Source: Stenotrophomonas rhizophila | GTDB lineage: Bacteria > Pseudomonadota > Gammaproteobacteria > Xanthomonadales > Xanthomonadaceae | DNA length: 64,000 nucleotides | Direction: 5' to 3' | Assembly (NCBI RefSeq): GCF_001704155.1 | Contig: NZ_CP016294.1 | Span: 1,609,501-1,673,500 of the forward strand | Shown: positions 44,309 to 52,480 of the stretch, in pieces | How positions within the stretch are numbered: the stretch's first letter is position 1 | How the letters are laid out: every line of letters starts with the position of its first letter | The notes under the pieces: generated by a model | What the model saw: the letters and a program-made list of their open reading frames with translations, nothing else | Told to the model about the DNA's origin: nothing | The model's database searches: none | Program-made: the position numbers and the translations under genes

Positions 44309-45187
44309 TTACGCCACGTCGCCGACCTGTCGGCGAAGTGCCCCCAACTGGGCACGCAGCGCATCGTTTTCTAGGGTGAGCGCGATCACCCGCTGGCGCA
44401 GCTCGGCCGGGCCTTCGCCCAGCGAGGTCAGTGCCTCGGCAATCTCGGCCTCACGGCTCGGATCGACCTCCAGCTCGCCATCGGCGCTGTGCAGCACCTC
44501 CTGCACCGGCTTGCGCGGCTTGCGCTTGGCCTCGCGCACGCGCTTGGCGGCCTGTTTCAACTCGTCCTTGCCGGCGGCCGCGGCCGCGCGCTGTTCCTCT
44601 TCCGGCAGCGCCGCTACGGCCGCCGCAGCGCTGATCGAGATCACCCCGCTCTTGACCGCTTCCACCAGTTCCGGCGCGGCCTGCTTGTGGATGCGTTCGA
44701 TCATCGTTACCTGGCTGCTGCTCAGCCGGGCTTCGCGCGCCATGTCGGCGCGGCTTACCTTCGGCGCCGGCGCCCACGGCGGGCTGTCCTCATCGCCTTC
44801 GGGCGTGGCATCGGCGATCTCGCCGTCGCTTTCGCGCTGCAACTGGGCCTGGTCGGCGCGGTGGCGCTCGGCCAGGATGTCCCGCTTGCGCAGGGCCAGC
44901 ACGCCGCGCTGGAAATCGGACACGCTGCGCCGGCCCAGGTGCTGTTCGATCATCCACAGGTGGACGTCGTCCATCGACTGGAAGCGGGTGTTCTGCACCG
45001 TCTGGAACGGCAGGCCGTGCTTCTGGCAGATGCCGTAGCGGTTGTGCCCATCCACCAAAACATCGTTCCACAGCACCAGCGCGTCGCGGCAGCCTTCGGC
45101 CAGGATGCTGCGCTCCAGCGCCTCGTGTTCGTCGGCGGTGAGTGGATCGATGTAGGCCTTGAGTTCTTCTTTGACGACGATGTCCAT
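44309..45187 (-). CDS. ParB/RepB-like DNA-binding protein
   Basis: A 292-residue protein with a ParB-type nuclease-like N-terminal domain (DPLTADEHEALERSILAEGCRDALVLWNDVLVDGHNRYGICQKHG, where VDGHNRY is the usual ExxR/GxRR-box position in altered form), a helix-turn-helix (SRADMAREARLSSSQVTMIERIHKQAAPELVEAVKSGVIS) and a C-terminal coiled coil (AELRQRVIALTLENDALRAQLGALRRQVGD). No ParA gene lies next to it, so it is probably not a partition protein but a regulator or nucleotide-dependent protein of the same fold. It is monocistronic. Confidence 0.8.
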   Translation of the reverse strand: MDIVVKEELKAYIDPLTADEHEALERSILAEGCRDALVLWNDVLVDGHNRYGICQKHGLPFQTVQNTRFQSMDDVHLWMIEQHLGRRSVSDFQRGVLALRKRDILAERHRADQAQLQRESDGEIADATPEGDEDSPPWAPAPKVSRADMAREARLSSSQVTMIERIHKQAAPELVEAVKSGVISISAAAAVAALPEEEQRAAAAAGKDELKQAAKRVREAKRKPRKPVQEVLHSADGELEVDPSREAEIAEALTSLGEGPAELRQRVIALTLENDALRAQLGALRRQVGDVA

Positions 45188-45239
45188 GCAATCCGGTTGG
45201 CGAGCAGCTGTTGACCGCCCATTGTACCGGTCGCCGGCA

Positions 45240-46592
45240 TCACGCCGTGGCGCGGATCATCTCGCCCAGCACGTCCACGATCCGGTCGATCTGCGCCCGG
45301 TCGATGATCAGCGGCGGCGACAGCGCGATCACATCGCCGGTACAGCGCACCAGCAGCGCCCCATCGCGGAAGCAGCGCTCGAACACCTCAAAGCCCCGGC
45401 TGCCGGGGGCGTCCTTGCGCGGCGCCAGCTCGACCGCACCGATCAGCCCGAAATTGCGGATGTCCACCACGTTCGGCAGCCCGCGCAGGCTGTGCAGGCG
45501 GGTCTGCCAGTATTCGCCCAGCTCGATGGCACGGTCGAACAGGCCCTCGGCGGCGTATGTGTCCAGCGCCGCCAGCGCAGCAGCGCAGGCCAGCGGGTGG
45601 CCGGAATAGGTATAGCCGTGGAACAGCTCGATGGCCCCCGGCGGGCCCTGCATGTACGCGGCGTGGATGGCATCGGACACCATCACCGCGCCCATCGGCA
45701 CCGCGCCGTTGGTCAGCCCCTTGGCCATCGTCAGCAGGTCCGGGGTGACCCCGAAGCGCTGCGCGGCAAAGGGGTTGCCGACCCGGCCGAAACCGGTGAT
45801 GACCTCGTCGAACACCAGCAGGATGCCGTGCTGGTCGCAGATTTCGCGCAGGCGCTGCAGGTAGCCCGGCGCCGGCAGGATCACCCCGGCTGAACCGGCA
45901 ATGGGCTCGACGAATACCGCCGCGATGGTGGAGGCATCATGCAGCGCGATCAGCCGTTCCAGGTCCTCGGCCAGTTCGGCGCCGTGGCGGGGCAGCCCGG
46001 GGGTGAAGGCGTTGCGTGACAGGTCCAGGGTGTGGCGAAGGAAGTCGCTGCCTGCCAGCAGCGGGCCGAAGCCTTTGCGGTTGTTGGGCAGGCCGCCGAT
46101 CGAGAGCCCACCGAAACCGACCCCGTGATAGGCCTTCTCGCGTCCGATGAAACGGGTGCGCTGGCCTTCGCCGCGCAGCCGGTGGTAGCCGAGCACGATC
46201 TTCATCGCCGTATCCACCGCCTCGGAACCGGAGTTGGTGAAGAACGCATGGTTCAGCGGTCCGGGAGCGAGCGCGGCCAGGCGCTGCGCCAGCACGAATG
46301 GCAGCGGCGTGCCCATCTGGAAAGGCGGGGCGAAATCCAGCGTAGCCGCCTGCTGCTGGATGGCCTGCACGATCCGCGGCCGGGCGTGCCCGGCGTTGCA
46401 GCACCACAGTCCGGCGGCGCCATCAAGGATCGGGCGGTCGTCCACGTCGTGGTAGTACATGCCTTCGGCACGCACCAGCAGGCGCGGTGCGGCCTTGAAC
46501 TGGCGGTTGGCGGTGAACGGCATCCACCAGGCGTCGAGGCTGGTGGGTGCGTGTTGGGACAGCGGGGATGGCGGTGTTTCGGTGGGGGGCAT
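45240..46592 (-). CDS. Class III aminotransferase (omega-amino acid:pyruvate type)
   Basis: A 450-residue PLP enzyme that moves the amino group from a terminal amine such as beta-alanine or a diamine to pyruvate. Visible features: NHAFFTNSGSEAVDTAMKI (phosphate cup), YHGVGFGGLSIGG, LLVFDEVITGFGRVGNPFA (Asp binding the pyridine ring), and the PLP Lys in LLTMAKGLTNGAVPMGAVMV. ALVRCTGDVIALSPPLII is the usual end. The start ATG 46592 gives MPPTETPPSPLSQHAPTSLDAWWMPFTANRQFKA, the expected N-terminus. It could take part in polyamine or beta-alanine breakdown, but the polyamine genes are 6 kb away. Confidence 0.88.
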   Translation of the reverse strand: MPPTETPPSPLSQHAPTSLDAWWMPFTANRQFKAAPRLLVRAEGMYYHDVDDRPILDGAAGLWCCNAGHARPRIVQAIQQQAATLDFAPPFQMGTPLPFVLAQRLAALAPGPLNHAFFTNSGSEAVDTAMKIVLGYHRLRGEGQRTRFIGREKAYHGVGFGGLSIGGLPNNRKGFGPLLAGSDFLRHTLDLSRNAFTPGLPRHGAELAEDLERLIALHDASTIAAVFVEPIAGSAGVILPAPGYLQRLREICDQHGILLVFDEVITGFGRVGNPFAAQRFGVTPDLLTMAKGLTNGAVPMGAVMVSDAIHAAYMQGPPGAIELFHGYTYSGHPLACAAALAALDTYAAEGLFDRAIELGEYWQTRLHSLRGLPNVVDIRNFGLIGAVELAPRKDAPGSRGFEVFERCFRDGALLVRCTGDVIALSPPLIIDRAQIDRIVDVLGEMIRATA

Positions 46593-46659
46593 GGTGCTGG
46601 ACCCGCGAATGTGGATGGTCTCGACTTTACTGCCTGGATCGTTGCTTCGTCGTGGACCG

Positions 46660-46747
46660 CCTGGTCCGGCCAACGGCCGGGAATACCGCTGGTTTCGTTC
46701 GGCACAGCCTGGTCCGGCCAACGGCCGGGGCTACCGCTGGTTTCGTT
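46660..46747. repeat. Two direct copies of a 40-base unit containing a REP-like palindrome
   Basis: Copies at 46660-46699 and 46708-46747, 48 bases apart, share CCTGGTCCGGCCAACGGCCG and CCGCTGGTTTCGTT and differ by two bases. The palindrome CCGGCCAACGGCCGG is inside each. Confidence 0.85.
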
Positions 46748-46825
46748 GTTTCGCGTGCAACCATCGCGACGGTGGGCGGCGGTCACGTGGCAGAATCGGG
46801 CAGCTGATCTTCCCGCACGTGAACG

Positions 46826-48121
46826 ATGTCGACTCCTGCCGCTGCCAACGCCGCCAATTCGCCCCGCCGCATCCTGCTGGCCAGCCTGATCGGCACCACC
46901 ATCGAGTTCTTCGACTTCTACATTTACGCCACGGCGGCGGTGCTGGTGTTCCCGCACCTGTTCTTCCCCGACAGCAGCGAGGGTGCCGCGCTGCTGCAGT
47001 CGCTGGCGACCTTCGCGGTGGCGTTCATCGCCCGGCCGGTCGGCTCGGCGGTATTCGGCCATTACGGCGACCGGATCGGGCGCAAGGCCACGCTGGTGGC
47101 TGCGCTGCTGACCATGGGCGTGTCGACCGTGGCGATCGGCCTGCTGCCCACTCACGCCAGCATCGGCATCCTGGCGCCGGCGCTGCTGGCACTGTGCCGG
47201 TTCGGCCAGGGCCTGGGCCTGGGCGGCGAGTGGGGTGGGGCGGTACTGCTGGCCACGGAGAACGCGCCACCGGGCAAGCGGGCCTGGTACGGCATGTTCC
47301 CGCAGCTGGGCGCGCCACTCGGGTTCCTGCTTTCGGCCGGCATCTTCCTGCTGCTGGGCCGCGCGATGAGCGATGCGGACTTCCTGCAGTGGGGCTGGCG
47401 CGTGCCGTTCCTGGCCAGCTCACTGCTGGTGGCGGTAGGCCTGTGGGTGCGCCTGAACATCCATGAGACCCCGCAGTTCCAGGCCGCACTGGACCGCAAC
47501 GAACGCGTGCGCCTGCCGATGTGGACAGTGCTGCGCCACCACCCGCGCACCCTAGTGCTGGGCACGCTCGGGGCGTTCGCCACCTTCGTGCTGTTCTACC
47601 TGATGACGGTGTTCACCCTCGGCTATGGCACCACCGTGCTGCACTACAGCCGCGAGCAGTTCCTGCTGCTGCAGATGGTGGGCATCCTGTTCTTCGCCGC
47701 CGGTATTCCGCTGTCGGCGATGTACGGCGACCGCTGGGGCACCCGGCGCACGATGATCGTGGCCAGCGGCCTGATCCTCGGTTTCGGCGTATTGTTCGCG
47801 CCGTTGTTCCAGGCCGGCAGTCCGTGGCTGGTAGTGGGGTTCCTGGCCCTTGGCCTGTTCCTGATGGGCCTGACCTACGGGCCCTGCGGCACGTTCCTGG
47901 CCGAAATCTACCCGGTCCAGGTGCGCTATACCGGCGCCTCGCTGTCGTTCAACCTGGCCGGCATCCTCGGCGCGGCGCCGGCACCGTACGTCGCGACCTG
48001 GCTGGCCGGCCGTTTCGGTCTGGTCGCGGTGGGCTACTACCTGTGCCTGACTGCGGTGATCACCATCCTGGCGCTGCTGGCCATGGGCCGGCCAACCCGG
48101 CTCAGCGGAAAATCCGCTTGA
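46826..48121 (+). CDS. MFS transporter, metabolite:H+ symporter (MHS) family
   Basis: A 431-residue transporter with twelve helices. The family signature is [23 protein letters not shown] followed by [27 protein letters not shown] and [21 protein letters not shown], all diagnostic of MHS proteins such as ShiA, KgtP and ProP. The substrate is likely an organic acid, shikimate-like compound or osmolyte; this cannot be decided. The last 20 bases overlap the convergent hemerythrin gene. Confidence 0.9.
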   Translation: MSTPAAANAANSPRRILLASLIGTTIEFFDFYIYATAAVLVFPHLFFPDSSEGAALLQSLATFAVAFIARPVGSAVFGHYGDRIGRKATLVAALLTMGVSTVAIGLLPTHASIGILAPALLALCRFGQGLGLGGEWGGAVLLATENAPPGKRAWYGMFPQLGAPLGFLLSAGIFLLLGRAMSDADFLQWGWRVPFLASSLLVAVGLWVRLNIHETPQFQAALDRNERVRLPMWTVLRHHPRTLVLGTLGAFATFVLFYLMTVFTLGYGTTVLHYSREQFLLLQMVGILFFAAGIPLSAMYGDRWGTRRTMIVASGLILGFGVLFAPLFQAGSPWLVVGFLALGLFLMGLTYGPCGTFLAEIYPVQVRYTGASLSFNLAGILGAAPAPYVATWLAGRFGLVAVGYYLCLTAVITILALLAMGRPTRLSGKSA

Positions 48122-48563
48122 GCGTGCGCCCCAGCCAGCTGCCCTGCTGGTGGTCGCGGGCGAACTGGTTCAGGTGCTGCTTGACCGATTCGGCGTAGGC
48201 CTTGTCATCGCCCCGGATGTGGTTGAACAGCCAGCGCGAGAGCATCGTGCGCAGTTCGTCGGTGATGTCCTCGCCGGCCTGGAAACGCAGCCGGTACTCG
48301 GACACGCGCTTGCCGAAGATCTCGTGCACGCGCTTGTGCGCGGCGCAGAACGGGTAGCCGGCTTCTTCCATCAGCTCTTCCTCGAACGCGAAGTGCGACA
48401 TGGTGTAGTCCACCAGTTCGTCGATCACCTCGGCCACGGCCACCTTGTGCAGGCTGGTCTGCGCCACGTGCAGGTGGTTGAGCATCTCCACGATCCGCAT
48501 GTGCTGGTGGTCGATGACGTCGATGCCGATGTTCAGGTCGTCCTGCCAGACCAGAAGTGCCAT
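48102..48563 (-). CDS. Bacteriohemerythrin
   Basis: A 153-residue oxygen-binding four-helix protein with a di-iron site. Ligands in the family pattern: His19 ([14 protein letters not shown]), His57 and Glu61 ([10 protein letters not shown]), His76 and His80 ([11 protein letters not shown]) and, at the fourth helix, HIRGDD. Possible roles are oxygen storage, delivery or sensing. It stands alone and is not fused to a signalling domain, though the next upstream gene encodes a diguanylate cyclase. Its stop overlaps the 3' end of the convergent MHS gene by 20 bases. Confidence 0.92.
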   Translation of the reverse strand: MALLVWQDDLNIGIDVIDHQHMRIVEMLNHLHVAQTSLHKVAVAEVIDELVDYTMSHFAFEEELMEEAGYPFCAAHKRVHEIFGKRVSEYRLRFQAGEDITDELRTMLSRWLFNHIRGDDKAYAESVKQHLNQFARDHQQGSWLGRTLKRIFR

Positions 48564-48632
48564 GCTGCGTTCCCTGTGATGTTCGCTGGGAACGACTCTA
48601 GGCAGGGCAGGGCGCACCTGCGTTGATCTGGA

Positions 48633-49973
48633 TCAAGGCGCCAGCGCGGGTTCCCGGGCGGCGGTGGCCTCACACGTGCTGCACACGCGGTTGCGGCCGC
48701 CGGCCTTGGCCAGATACAGCTGGCGGTCGGCTTCGGAAATCAGCCGGTGCAGCGAATCGTGCTGCGGGCGGATGCAGCACAAGCCGATGCTGACCGTCAT
48801 CCGCAGCGTGGTGTGACCAAGATCCACTTCCAGCGCGGCGATACGTTGGCGCAGGATCTCGAAGTAGCCGATGGCTTCGTCTTCCTCCAGTCCCGGTACC
48901 AGCAGGCAGAATTCTTCGCCACCGAAGCGCGCGATCAGGTCCTGGTCGCGTGCGTGGTCGGCGACGGCCGCGGCCACCGCCCGCAACGCGTCGTCGCCGG
49001 CTTCATGGCCATGGGTGTCGTTGATGTGCTTGAAGTGATCGATATCGATCATCGCCACCGCCACCTGCTCACCCTGCACCTGCAGCTTTGGCAGTTGGCG
49101 CGTGCTCTGTTCCAGGAAGCAGCGGCGGTTGGGCAGGCCGGTGAGGAAATCGCGGGTGGCCAGGTCCTGCAGCGTGCCGATCAGCTCCAGCTGGTCCACG
49201 TTCTGCGAGACGCGGCAGAAGAACTCCTCGCGCGAGAAGGGTTTGCGCAGGAAGTCGTTGGCGCCGTTCTTCAGGAAGCGCGGAATCAGCGAGGGATCGG
49301 TGTTGCCGGAAATGCCGATCACCGCCACCTTGTCGCGCGAGCGCAGGGTGCGCAGCCGGCGGGTGAATTCCACGCCCTCCATGCCGGGCATTTCCTGGTC
49401 GACCACCGCCAGCCGGATCGCCGGGTGGGCCTCGATCGCCTTCAGGCCCTCGGCACCGTCGGCAGCCTCGTAGACGTCGTGGCCATACATGCGCAGCAGC
49501 GAGGCGGCGTACATGCGCGCGGACATCGAATCATCCACCACGAGCGCGGCGATGCGCCGGTTGCGGTCCAGGCGCTGCACCAGCCACACCAGGTAGTCGA
49601 TGCTGCCGGGAGTGTTCTTGAGCACGTAGTCAATGATCTGCTGCTGCAGTACGCGCTTGCGCAGGTCCTCGTCGTACACCCCGCTGACCACCACCGTACG
49701 CAACCCGCGCGACAGGAAGTACTCCACCACCTTGTCGCGGTCGCCATCGGCCAGCACCAGCCCGGTCAGCACCAGGAACCAGCCCTGTTCCTCATCCAGC
49801 AGGCGCCCGGCCTCGGCCAGCGAGGTCGCCACCGACACCGGCAGCTCCAGCCGCTGCTCGATGGCTTCCTTGAGCATGCTGGTGAACGTGCGCGAGTTCT
49901 CCACCAGCAGGATCCGCTGGGGGAGGTCATCACCGGGGTCGCTGGGGAAGGCGCCCTGAAACAGTGCCGGCAT
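48633..49973 (-). CDS. Response regulator with pseudo-receiver, receiver and GGDEF domain
   Basis: A 446-residue soluble protein. The first receiver-like domain (RILLVENSRTFTSMLKEAIEQRL) has Thr where the phosphorylated Asp should be (WFLVLTGLVLADGD), so it is probably not phosphorylated. The second receiver (ALVVDDSMSARMYAASLLRMYGH) has Asp in LAVVDQEMPGMEGVEF and the Lys in FLRKPFSREEFF. The C-terminal GGDEF domain has the active motif GGEEF, after RDFLTGLPNRRCFLEQSTRQ. It should make cyclic di-GMP under phosphorylation control. The start ATG 49973 is chosen over a long unrelated upstream extension. No kinase is next to it. Confidence 0.92.
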   Translation of the reverse strand: MPALFQGAFPSDPGDDLPQRILLVENSRTFTSMLKEAIEQRLELPVSVATSLAEAGRLLDEEQGWFLVLTGLVLADGDRDKVVEYFLSRGLRTVVVSGVYDEDLRKRVLQQQIIDYVLKNTPGSIDYLVWLVQRLDRNRRIAALVVDDSMSARMYAASLLRMYGHDVYEAADGAEGLKAIEAHPAIRLAVVDQEMPGMEGVEFTRRLRTLRSRDKVAVIGISGNTDPSLIPRFLKNGANDFLRKPFSREEFFCRVSQNVDQLELIGTLQDLATRDFLTGLPNRRCFLEQSTRQLPKLQVQGEQVAVAMIDIDHFKHINDTHGHEAGDDALRAVAAAVADHARDQDLIARFGGEEFCLLVPGLEEDEAIGYFEILRQRIAALEVDLGHTTLRMTVSIGLCCIRPQHDSLHRLISEADRQLYLAKAGGRNRVCSTCEATAAREPALAP

Positions 49974-50109
49974 GTTGCGTACGCTCGAATCCGAGAGGGT
50001 CGGAAGGTGTATCGGCGTCTTCACGCCGGACTTTAGGCCCAATCTCCCGATCTGTGACCGCAATGTCCGGAACCGGGGCTGCAACGCCCGGATCCGGAGG
50101 TCCCGGACC

Positions 50110-50136
50110 GTAGCGCCATACCCTGCGTGGCAGCCC
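50110..50136. repeat. Degenerate SMAG/REP-like palindrome
   Basis: GTAGCGCCATACCCTGCGTGG: GTAG followed by an imperfect hairpin. It lies in the 292-base gap upstream of the DUF6338 gene; otherwise I see nothing there. Confidence 0.45.
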
Positions 50137-50265
50137 TCCCGACTCCGCCGGGCCAATCCGTAGGAAGAATCAATCGCTACCCGACTGGAATGAGAGCTGA
50201 TGCACGTACGGGCATGCTTCCGCCGCTTACGATTCCTCTGTGCTCGAAACTCTGGTCCGCAACGC

Positions 50266-50928
50266 ATGGACAACCTCTACAAGGAAGTGACCCCGCTACT
50301 CACGTTCCTGCTGCCGGGCTTCCTGTCCGCATCGATCTTTTATGGGTTCACGTCTCATCCCAAACCCAGTCAGTTCGAAAGGACAGTTGAAGCGCTGGTC
50401 TTTACGTTCGTTGTTCATGCCGTCACTCGGATGATTGAGGCCGTGTTGGAAGCACTCGGCCGCGTCTGGTCCGCTGGAGAGTGGACATCGACAAGCCAGC
50501 TCACCTGCTCGGTGTTGATTGCGACAGCTCTGGGTGCGTTGATGGCAGCTGCCGTCAACAAAGATGCCGTTCATTCCTGGCTGAGGAAGAAAGAAATGAC
50601 ATCTCGCAGTTCGCATTCAAGCGAGTGGCATGGTGTCCTGGGTTCGAGCCTTTCCGACGTAGTGCTGCATCTGGTCGACGGGAGGCGACTCACGGGCTGG
50701 CCGAAGGAGTGGCCTCTGAATCCAGGACAGGGTCAGTTCTATATTCTGGATCCTGCGTGGATCGATAATGATGGAAATCCTGTGGATCTGATTGATCTGG
50801 AGGGCATAATCATTCAAGCGACCGATGTCAGGTGGGTCGAAGTAATAATGGTCGAAGGAGTTCGAGATGGCTGTTTTACGCAACGGTTCCAATCCACCAC
50901 TGCCGCCATGGAGACGCGTGCGTTCTGA
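50266..50928 (+). CDS. DUF6338-like membrane protein of unknown function
   Basis: A 220-residue protein beginning MDNLYKEVTPLLTFLLPGFL, with two or three N-terminal helices (LLTFLLPGFLSASIFYGF, and TCSVLIATALGALMAAAVN) and a soluble C-terminal part (EWHGVLGSSLSDVVLHLVDGRRLTGWPKEWPLNPGQGQFYILDPAW). The LLPGFL and PKPSQFER regions match DUF6338 proteins, as I recall them; the function is not known, although such genes are often accessory. ATG 50266 is preferred over an earlier start at 50200 that adds unrelated basic residues. Base composition is less GC-rich than the flanks. A second small ORF overlaps its 3' end. Confidence 0.7.
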   Translation: MDNLYKEVTPLLTFLLPGFLSASIFYGFTSHPKPSQFERTVEALVFTFVVHAVTRMIEAVLEALGRVWSAGEWTSTSQLTCSVLIATALGALMAAAVNKDAVHSWLRKKEMTSRSSHSSEWHGVLGSSLSDVVLHLVDGRRLTGWPKEWPLNPGQGQFYILDPAWIDNDGNPVDLIDLEGIIIQATDVRWVEVIMVEGVRDGCFTQRFQSTTAAMETRAF

Positions 50929-51004
50929 CGGCGCGGATCAGCCGATTCGCAGCAACCGGCCCAAGCTTCCGCCGAATCCGCCGCCTGCACCCAAGCGCCC
51001 CTGA
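50867..51004 (+). CDS. 45-residue proline/arginine-rich peptide overlapping the DUF6338 gene
   Basis: This tiny ORF starts inside the DUF6338 gene in another frame, with AAGGAG six bases before its ATG, and continues 76 bases beyond it. The product begins MAVLRNGSNPPLPPWRRVRS and ends with a run of Pro, Asn and Lys (PKLPPNPPPAPKRP). The strong ribosome site and the overlap suggest translational coupling to the upstream gene. I do not recognise it. Confidence 0.6.
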   Translation: MAVLRNGSNPPLPPWRRVRSDGADQPIRSNRPKLPPNPPPAPKRP

Positions 51005-51033
51005 GGGGAGCGCTGCGCTCGACTACGCACCCT

Positions 51034-52335
51034 TTACCCCAACACATCCCGCAGCTTGTACCAGGACATGGCGGCCACCAGCAGCGGCGTGCGCAGGAGC
51101 TTCCCACCGGGGAAGCGTGCATGCGGAATGCGCTCGAACACATCCAATCGTTCGTTCTGTCCGGCAATGGCCGCGGCAATCACTGCGCCGGCCAATCCCG
51201 TCGCGGCGACGCCATGGCCGGAGAAACCCTGCGCGAAGTACACGTTGGGTGTGAGCCGGCCCCAATGCGGGGCACGGTTGCGGGTGATGTCCACGTAGCC
51301 GCCCCAGACCTGCTCCATGCCCACGTCGGCCAGCTGCGGGAACACCTGGTGCATGCGTCTGGTCATTACCCCGCGCAGGTTCGGTGGCGGCAATGCGGAA
51401 TAGCTGGCGCGGCCGCCGAACAGCAACCGGTGGTCAGTACTCAGCTTGAAGTAATCCAGCGCCCAGCTGACGTCGGCCACGGCCATGTCATTGCGGATCA
51501 GCGCCCGGGCCCGTTCCTCGCCCAGCGGGGCGCTGGCGCCGATATAGGTACCCACCGGCATGATCCGGCTCTCCAGCTCCGGTGCGATGCCCTGCAGCCA
51601 CGCGTTGCCGGCGATGACCACCTGGTTGGCGGTGACGGTGCCGTGGGCGGTACGCAGCTGCGGGCGGTCCCCGCGCACCAGTTCCAGGACAGGGCTGGCC
51701 TCATGGATCACCACGCCCAAGCCCTCGGCCGCGCGGGCGAGCCCCAGCGCATAGGCGAGCGGATGCAGGTGGCCGCTGGCCGCATCGAACATCGCGCTGC
51801 GATAGCGCGGGCTGTCGAGCTGGCTGCGCAGCTGCTGCCGGTCCCACCACTGCAGCGGGTAGTCGTAGCGCTCCACCAGCGTGTCCATGCCTGCGCGCAG
51901 CGCACGCTCCTGGCGCGCGTTGATTGGCACGCTGGCGTGGCCATCGCGCCAGTCGCACTGGATCGCGTAGTGGCTCAGGCGATTGCGGAGCAGGGCCATG
52001 CCCTCGCGGGAGAAGTCGAACAGGCGTCGCGCGTCGGCATTTCCGACCAGCCGTTCCAGCGTATCCACCTCGCAGCCGTAGCCGACAATGGCCTGGCCGC
52101 CATTACGGCCCGAGGCGCCCCAGCCGACCCGGTGCGCCTCGAGCACGGTCACCCGGTAGCCGCGTTCGGCCAACGAGAGCGCGGCCGACAGGCCGGTATA
52201 GCCCGCGCCCAGTACGCACACGTCGGTGGCATGGTCGCCCCGCAGCGGCGCGCGCAGTGGCGCGTCGGGCACGCTGTCGGCATACCAGCTGGGTGCGTGC
52301 GCCTGTCCGGCCAGGCTCATCGGGGGCTCGCTCAT
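51034..52335 (-). CDS. FAD-dependent oxidoreductase (gamma-glutamylputrescine oxidase-like)
   Basis: A 433-residue DAO-family flavoprotein. The FAD-binding Rossmann motif is ATDVCVLGAGYTGLSAALSLAERGYRVTVLEAHRVGWGASGRNGGQAI, and the C-terminal FAD contact is VYFAQGFSGHGVAATGLAGAVIA. The domain order and GWGASGRNGGQ fit PuuB-type enzymes, which oxidise gamma-glutamylputrescine to the aldehyde and hydrogen peroxide. It is divergent from a glutamine-synthetase-like gene that would supply that substrate, so it is probably part of polyamine breakdown. An ATG at 52320 is an alternative start. Confidence 0.85.
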   Translation of the reverse strand: MSEPPMSLAGQAHAPSWYADSVPDAPLRAPLRGDHATDVCVLGAGYTGLSAALSLAERGYRVTVLEAHRVGWGASGRNGGQAIVGYGCEVDTLERLVGNADARRLFDFSREGMALLRNRLSHYAIQCDWRDGHASVPINARQERALRAGMDTLVERYDYPLQWWDRQQLRSQLDSPRYRSAMFDAASGHLHPLAYALGLARAAEGLGVVIHEASPVLELVRGDRPQLRTAHGTVTANQVVIAGNAWLQGIAPELESRIMPVGTYIGASAPLGEERARALIRNDMAVADVSWALDYFKLSTDHRLLFGGRASYSALPPPNLRGVMTRRMHQVFPQLADVGMEQVWGGYVDITRNRAPHWGRLTPNVYFAQGFSGHGVAATGLAGAVIAAAIAGQNERLDVFERIPHARFPGGKLLRTPLLVAAMSWYKLRDVLG

Positions 52336-52480
52336 GCGCCCAGCATGCCAGCAACCCGTGTCGAGGGCAGGTGCGCCCGCTGTGACGGCGGTTGCCGACG
52401 GGGGTACAGTGGCACTATCACAATACGTTCCAGCCCTTCGGCGAAGCTTGTCGTCGTTACTCCAGCACAGCAGACCGGTC

